A stretch of DNA of 64,000 bases, taken from contig JAFAEO010000044.1 in NCBI GenBank assembly GCA_023423975.1, forward strand, positions 1 through 64,000, in the 5' to 3' direction. The notes under the pieces are model-generated. The model made no database searches. It saw only the letters and a program-made list of their open reading frames with translations, and was not told the DNA's origin. Shown in pieces: positions 60,805 through 64,000 of this stretch (position 1 is its first letter; each line of letters starts with the position of its first letter). The stretch is from Pseudomonadota bacterium. GTDB taxonomy: Bacteria > Pseudomonadota > Gammaproteobacteria > Burkholderiales > Burkholderiaceae_B. The translations under genes were made by a program, and so were the position numbers.

Positions 60805-62700
60805 ATGTGCGGGATTGTCGGGCTTGTAGGCCGGTTCGAACACAAGGAAACATTGCTTGCGCAAAGCTGTGGCCGTATTGCCCACCGCGGGCCGGACAGC
60901 CATGGCTTCTGGGAAGAAGCCGACAGTGGCGTGGCCTTTGGTCATGTCCGGCTGGCCATTCAGGACCTGTCCGAGCAGGGGCACCAACCCATGGCCAGCG
61001 CCGATCAGCGCTTCATGCTGGTGTTCAATGGCGAAATCTATAACCATCCGCAATTGCGCCAGGCACTGGAGCAGGGTGGCTATGCCCATGCCTGGCGCGG
61101 GCACTCCGATACGGAAACCATTCTGGCCGGACTGATGGTCTGGGGCGTGCAGGAAACCTTAAAGCGGATGGTCGGCATGTTTGCCATCGCCGTATGGGAT
61201 CGGCAGACGCGCAATCTGGTGCTGGCCCGTGACCGCTTCGGGGAAAAGCCGTTGTATTACGGTTATGCGCCAGATGGCCTGATGTTTGCCTCCGAGCTCA
61301 AGGCGCTGATGCCTTTGCCCGGATTTGATGCGCATTTGAATCGTGATGCGATTGCGCTGTTTCTGCGCCATAACTATATTCCTGCGCCCTATAGCGTTTT
61401 TACGAAAGTGCGCAAGCTGTTGCCCGGGACCTGGGTCAGTTTGTCGCCAGACCAGATTGAGGCAGGCACATGGCCTGAGCCCGTGTCCTACTGGTCTGCG
61501 CTGGAGGTAGCCCGTTCGCAGCCGCGTGCGCAATTTGCGCGCGATGATGATGCGGTCGATGGCCTGGATCGCGTATTGCGCCAGGCGATCCGCGGGCAGT
61601 TGCTGTCGGACGTGCCGCTGGGCGCGTTTTTATCCGGCGGCATTGATTCTTCCCTGATTGCCAGCCTGACCCGTGAGGAGGCGGCCGGCACGCTCAAGAC
61701 ATTTTCGATTGGCTTTACCGAGGCGGAGTACAACGAAGCCGAATACGCTGCCGAGGTGGCGCGTCATTTGGGCACAGATCATACCGAACTGTATGTCAGC
61801 GCCCAGGACAGCCTGGATCTGATTCCGTCGCTGCCGCAGATGTATGACGAGCCGTTTGCAGACTCCTCACAGATTCCGACAGCGCTGGTGATGCGCATGG
61901 CGCGCCAGCAGGTGACGGTGGCGCTTTCGGGCGATGCCGGTGACGAGCTTTTTGGCGGCTATTCCCGTTATCAACGAGTACAACAGTGGTGGGGCAAGCG
62001 CGAGCGTGTGCCGGCGGGCCTGCAGGGGCCGCTGCGTGCCTGTGCGCGGGTTGCCGCCAGCCTGCTCTCCGGGCCGCGGGCAGAAAAATTCGGCAAGCTC
62101 GAACAGGTGCTGGGCGCAGAGAATATGGTCGCGTTCTACCGGCAGTTTGTTTCTTACTGGCAGGATCCGGCCAGCGTGGTCAAGGGCGCGACCGAACCGG
62201 CCAGCGCCTTTTCGCAGGCCCCTTTGGATAGCCTGCTTGATACGATGATGGCCATTGATACCGTGTCGTATCTGCCCGATGATATTCTGGTCAAAGTGGA
62301 CCGGGCCGCCATGGCCGTTTCTCTGGAGACCCGCGTGCCGCTGCTGGATCATCGGGTCTATGAATTTGCCTGGAGTCTGGACGAAAAATACAAGCTGCGC
62401 GGCGGCGACAGCAAGTGGATTCTCAAGCAGTTGCTATACCGCCATGTGCCGCAGCAGATGCTGGACCGACCCAAGAAAGGGTTTTCCGTGCCCATGGGGC
62501 AGTGGCTCAGGGGGCCGTTGCGCCAATGGGGCGAGCAGTTGCTGGCAGTGCCGCGGCTTGAGGCGCAGAACCTGCTGGATGCGCAACGCGTGCGCGAGGT
62601 CTGGATGCAGCATCAAAGCGGGCAGGTGGACAACAGTGCACGCTTGTGGGGTATCCTGATGCTGCAGGCCTGGCTGGATGAATACGGAATCAAACCATGA
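60805..62700 (+). CDS. asnB: Asparagine synthase (glutamine-hydrolysing), polysaccharide-locus type
   Basis: A 631-residue class-II amidotransferase. Cys2 in MCGIVGLVGRF is the glutaminase nucleophile, with RIAHRGPDSHGFW and VFNGEIYNHPQLRQAL. The ATP loop of the synthetase half is SGGIDSSLIASLTREE, followed by LSGDAGDELFGGYSRYQ and DILVKVDRAAMAVSLETRVP. Genes of this kind in polysaccharide loci (WbpS/WbpL-area type) probably amidate a uronic acid residue of the polymer. That fits the UDP-hexosaminuronate made by the TviB/TviC pair, but is inference. Housekeeping asparagine synthesis is the alternative. Confidence 0.9.
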   Translation: MCGIVGLVGRFEHKETLLAQSCGRIAHRGPDSHGFWEEADSGVAFGHVRLAIQDLSEQGHQPMASADQRFMLVFNGEIYNHPQLRQALEQGGYAHAWRGHSDTETILAGLMVWGVQETLKRMVGMFAIAVWDRQTRNLVLARDRFGEKPLYYGYAPDGLMFASELKALMPLPGFDAHLNRDAIALFLRHNYIPAPYSVFTKVRKLLPGTWVSLSPDQIEAGTWPEPVSYWSALEVARSQPRAQFARDDDAVDGLDRVLRQAIRGQLLSDVPLGAFLSGGIDSSLIASLTREEAAGTLKTFSIGFTEAEYNEAEYAAEVARHLGTDHTELYVSAQDSLDLIPSLPQMYDEPFADSSQIPTALVMRMARQQVTVALSGDAGDELFGGYSRYQRVQQWWGKRERVPAGLQGPLRACARVAASLLSGPRAEKFGKLEQVLGAENMVAFYRQFVSYWQDPASVVKGATEPASAFSQAPLDSLLDTMMAIDTVSYLPDDILVKVDRAAMAVSLETRVPLLDHRVYEFAWSLDEKYKLRGGDSKWILKQLLYRHVPQQMLDRPKKGFSVPMGQWLRGPLRQWGEQLLAVPRLEAQNLLDAQRVREVWMQHQSGQVDNSARLWGILMLQAWLDEYGIKP

Positions 62701-62732
62701 AAATCATTAACTGCAGCGGTAAGGAGTAGCCC

Positions 62733-63971
62733 ATGCGAATCCTGTTACTTGTCAGTTCCATGAATGCGGGCGGGGCCGAGCGGGTGGCGGCATCGCTGGT
62801 CAATGCCTGGGTCAAGGAAGGTCACGATGTGTGCCTGATGCCCACTTTTTCTCGGGGCACGGGCCAATCGTTCTATCCGCTGGATCCCGGCGTGCGCCAG
62901 GTCTGGGTGGCTCGGCATCTGAGCGGGCCGGGCATGTTCCGTACGCTGGCCAAGCCGCTGATCCTGCGGCGCCTGATTCAGGAGCAGGCGCCCGATGTGA
63001 TTGTATCGTTTCTGACCAATGTGAATGTCATGGTACTGGCGGCCACCAAAGGGCTGGGGATTCCGGTCATTGTGTGCGAAAGAACCAATCCGGCCGCCAG
63101 CAAAAATATCAGCAATGTGCTGGCGCGCGCGCGTCGTCTGCTGTATCCGCAGGCCGATGCCGTTATGCTGCAAACCCAGCAGGCCGCAGAGGTTTTTGCC
63201 CGGGTGGTACCCGGATTGCAACATGTGGCAGTCATTCCCAATCCGCTGCCGCCGGCACTGGAGTCGGCCGCCCGCGCGGTGGACGATACCGGCAGGGTCT
63301 CCTATGTGTCGGAGTCTGCCGGCACAGCGCCGGATGGGGAACCGGCTGCAGATACAGCAACGTCTTCTGATCGGCAAGTGCCGGGGGGTGGGCGCAAGCA
63401 ATTGTGCGCCATGGGCCGCTTTGTTGCCACCAAGCGCTTTGAAATGTTGATTGATGTCTTTGCCCGGTTGGCACCACAGGTGCCTGATTGGGATCTGACG
63501 ATCTGGGGGGAAGGACCGCTGCTGAGTCTGCTGCAGGAAAAAGTGCGTAAACTGGGTCTGCAGGATCGCATCCATCTGCCGGGTAAAACCGACCAGCCGT
63601 GGGAAGCGATTAGTCGCGCCGATGCGTTTGTGATGACCTCTGAAGTAGAAGGATTTCCCAATGTATTGCTCGAATCCATGGCGCTGGGTCTGCCTTGCGT
63701 GACGATGGATTGCCCCAGCGGCCCTGCGGAACTGTCGCGGGACGGGCGCGACGCCATTCTGGTCGGGCTCTCCGATGTGGATGCCCTGCAGGAAGCACTG
63801 CATCAGGTTATGACAGATGAAATATTGCGGCGCGAGCTGGGTCATCGCGCCACGATCTCGGTACGTGATCGCTACAGCCTGTCTGCGGTGCTGGAACAAT
63901 GGCAGTTTCTGTTTGATGCGGTGCTGGGCAAGTCGCGGGTCAAACCGGCGGCGCCGACGGAGTCGCAATAA
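62733..63971 (+). CDS. Glycosyltransferase family 4, with an internal low-complexity insertion
   Basis: A 412-residue GT-B enzyme, paralogous to the one at 59650. The start is ILLLVSSMNAGGAERVAASL. VERTNPAASKNISNVLARAR-like acceptor-domain residues follow, then the donor half CAMGRFVATKRFEMLIDVFA and the E-x7-E motif in EVEGFPNVLLESMALGLPCV. An Ala/Asp/Gly/Ser-rich stretch of ~35 residues (about 190-225, starting YVSESAGTAPDGEPAADTAT) separates the two domains and is absent from the paralogue. AAGGAG eight bases before the ATG fixes the start. It overlaps the next start by one base (TAATG). Confidence 0.92.
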   Translation: MRILLLVSSMNAGGAERVAASLVNAWVKEGHDVCLMPTFSRGTGQSFYPLDPGVRQVWVARHLSGPGMFRTLAKPLILRRLIQEQAPDVIVSFLTNVNVMVLAATKGLGIPVIVCERTNPAASKNISNVLARARRLLYPQADAVMLQTQQAAEVFARVVPGLQHVAVIPNPLPPALESAARAVDDTGRVSYVSESAGTAPDGEPAADTATSSDRQVPGGGRKQLCAMGRFVATKRFEMLIDVFARLAPQVPDWDLTIWGEGPLLSLLQEKVRKLGLQDRIHLPGKTDQPWEAISRADAFVMTSEVEGFPNVLLESMALGLPCVTMDCPSGPAELSRDGRDAILVGLSDVDALQEALHQVMTDEILRRELGHRATISVRDRYSLSAVLEQWQFLFDAVLGKSRVKPAAPTESQ

Positions 63972-64000
63972 TGGCGGCATTGTTGCAGCCCGCAGGCGCG
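63971..64000 (+). CDS. Start of the next polysaccharide-locus gene, cut by the window end
   Basis: The ATG overlaps the stop of the preceding glycosyltransferase by one base (TAATG), the same tight coupling seen elsewhere in this operon, and ten codons (MAALLQPAGA) remain in frame to the last base. Too little is present to identify it. Confidence 0.5.
   Translation, partial: MAALLQPAGA

Noticed and set aside
1..64000. CRISPR arrays, tRNA/rRNA genes, insertion sequences, integrases and prophage genes
   Set aside because: I looked for regular short repeats, cloverleaf-like segments, transposase DDE motifs and integrase motifs and found none I could support.

Overview
This window comes from a betaproteobacterium of the order Burkholderiales, most likely family Alcaligenaceae (an Advenella- or Bordetella-like organism). 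The assignment is an inference from gene content and order: metG, apbC, tamA-tamB, dcd, Orn/Lys/Arg decarboxylase, gcvTHP, folA-thyA, coq7 and a TviB/TviC polysaccharide locus. The first ~60 bases are not genomic. They match an Illumina Nextera i7 adapter, with index AGGAGTCC at 21-28, so the window starts at a raw contig end.

Layout. 0.4-3.2 kb: a PmtA-like methyltransferase and metG, both on the minus strand. 3.5-11 kb: a set of accessory metabolic and transport genes, namely a split chromate transporter (chrA N and C halves), an MFS exporter divergent from a LysR regulator, an old yellow enzyme, an SDR divergent from a second LysR regulator, and a small membrane protein. 11.5-21.1 kb: a type VI secretion vgrG island. 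It is one minus-strand operon of vgrG, three diverged paralogues of unknown function, a DUF2169-pentapeptide protein, a second pentapeptide protein and a PAAR-like (DUF4150-type) protein. No T6SS structural genes are present, so it is an orphan vgrG module. 21.7-35.1 kb, plus strand: apbC, tamA, a very long tamB with an internally triplicated module, dcd, a PLP decarboxylase and a HI0933/BaiN-type flavoprotein. 35.3-41.1 kb: a GrlR-like gene, then a tandem glycine riboswitch controlling gcvT-gcvH-gcvP, closed by a strong terminator. 41.2-48.1 kb, minus strand: an RpiR regulator and a Ugp/Mal-type ABC importer followed by a HAD phosphatase and a PHP phosphoesterase, which looks like an uptake-and-hydrolysis operon for a phosphorylated carbon source. 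48.3-53.6 kb: a large MscS-type channel, folA-thyA-osmC (minus strand) and coq7. 53.6-54.6 kb: a gene-free kilobase holding a candidate small RNA with two CTCCTCC motifs and a textbook terminator. 54.6-64 kb, plus strand: a surface polysaccharide locus of WecA-like priming transferase, TviB-like dehydrogenase, TviC-like epimerase, MurJ-type flippase, two GT4 glycosyltransferases, an asparagine synthase, and the start of another gene cut by the window edge.

The part most likely to hold undescribed biology is the vgrG island. Its three paralogues (16.1-19.2 kb) share an Ala-rich helical N-terminal half, with a recurring G-x-x-P-x-x-A-A motif, and a beta-rich C-terminal half. I do not recognise them as any named effector, adaptor or immunity family. 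The triplicated TamB and the CTCCTCC small RNA candidate come next.
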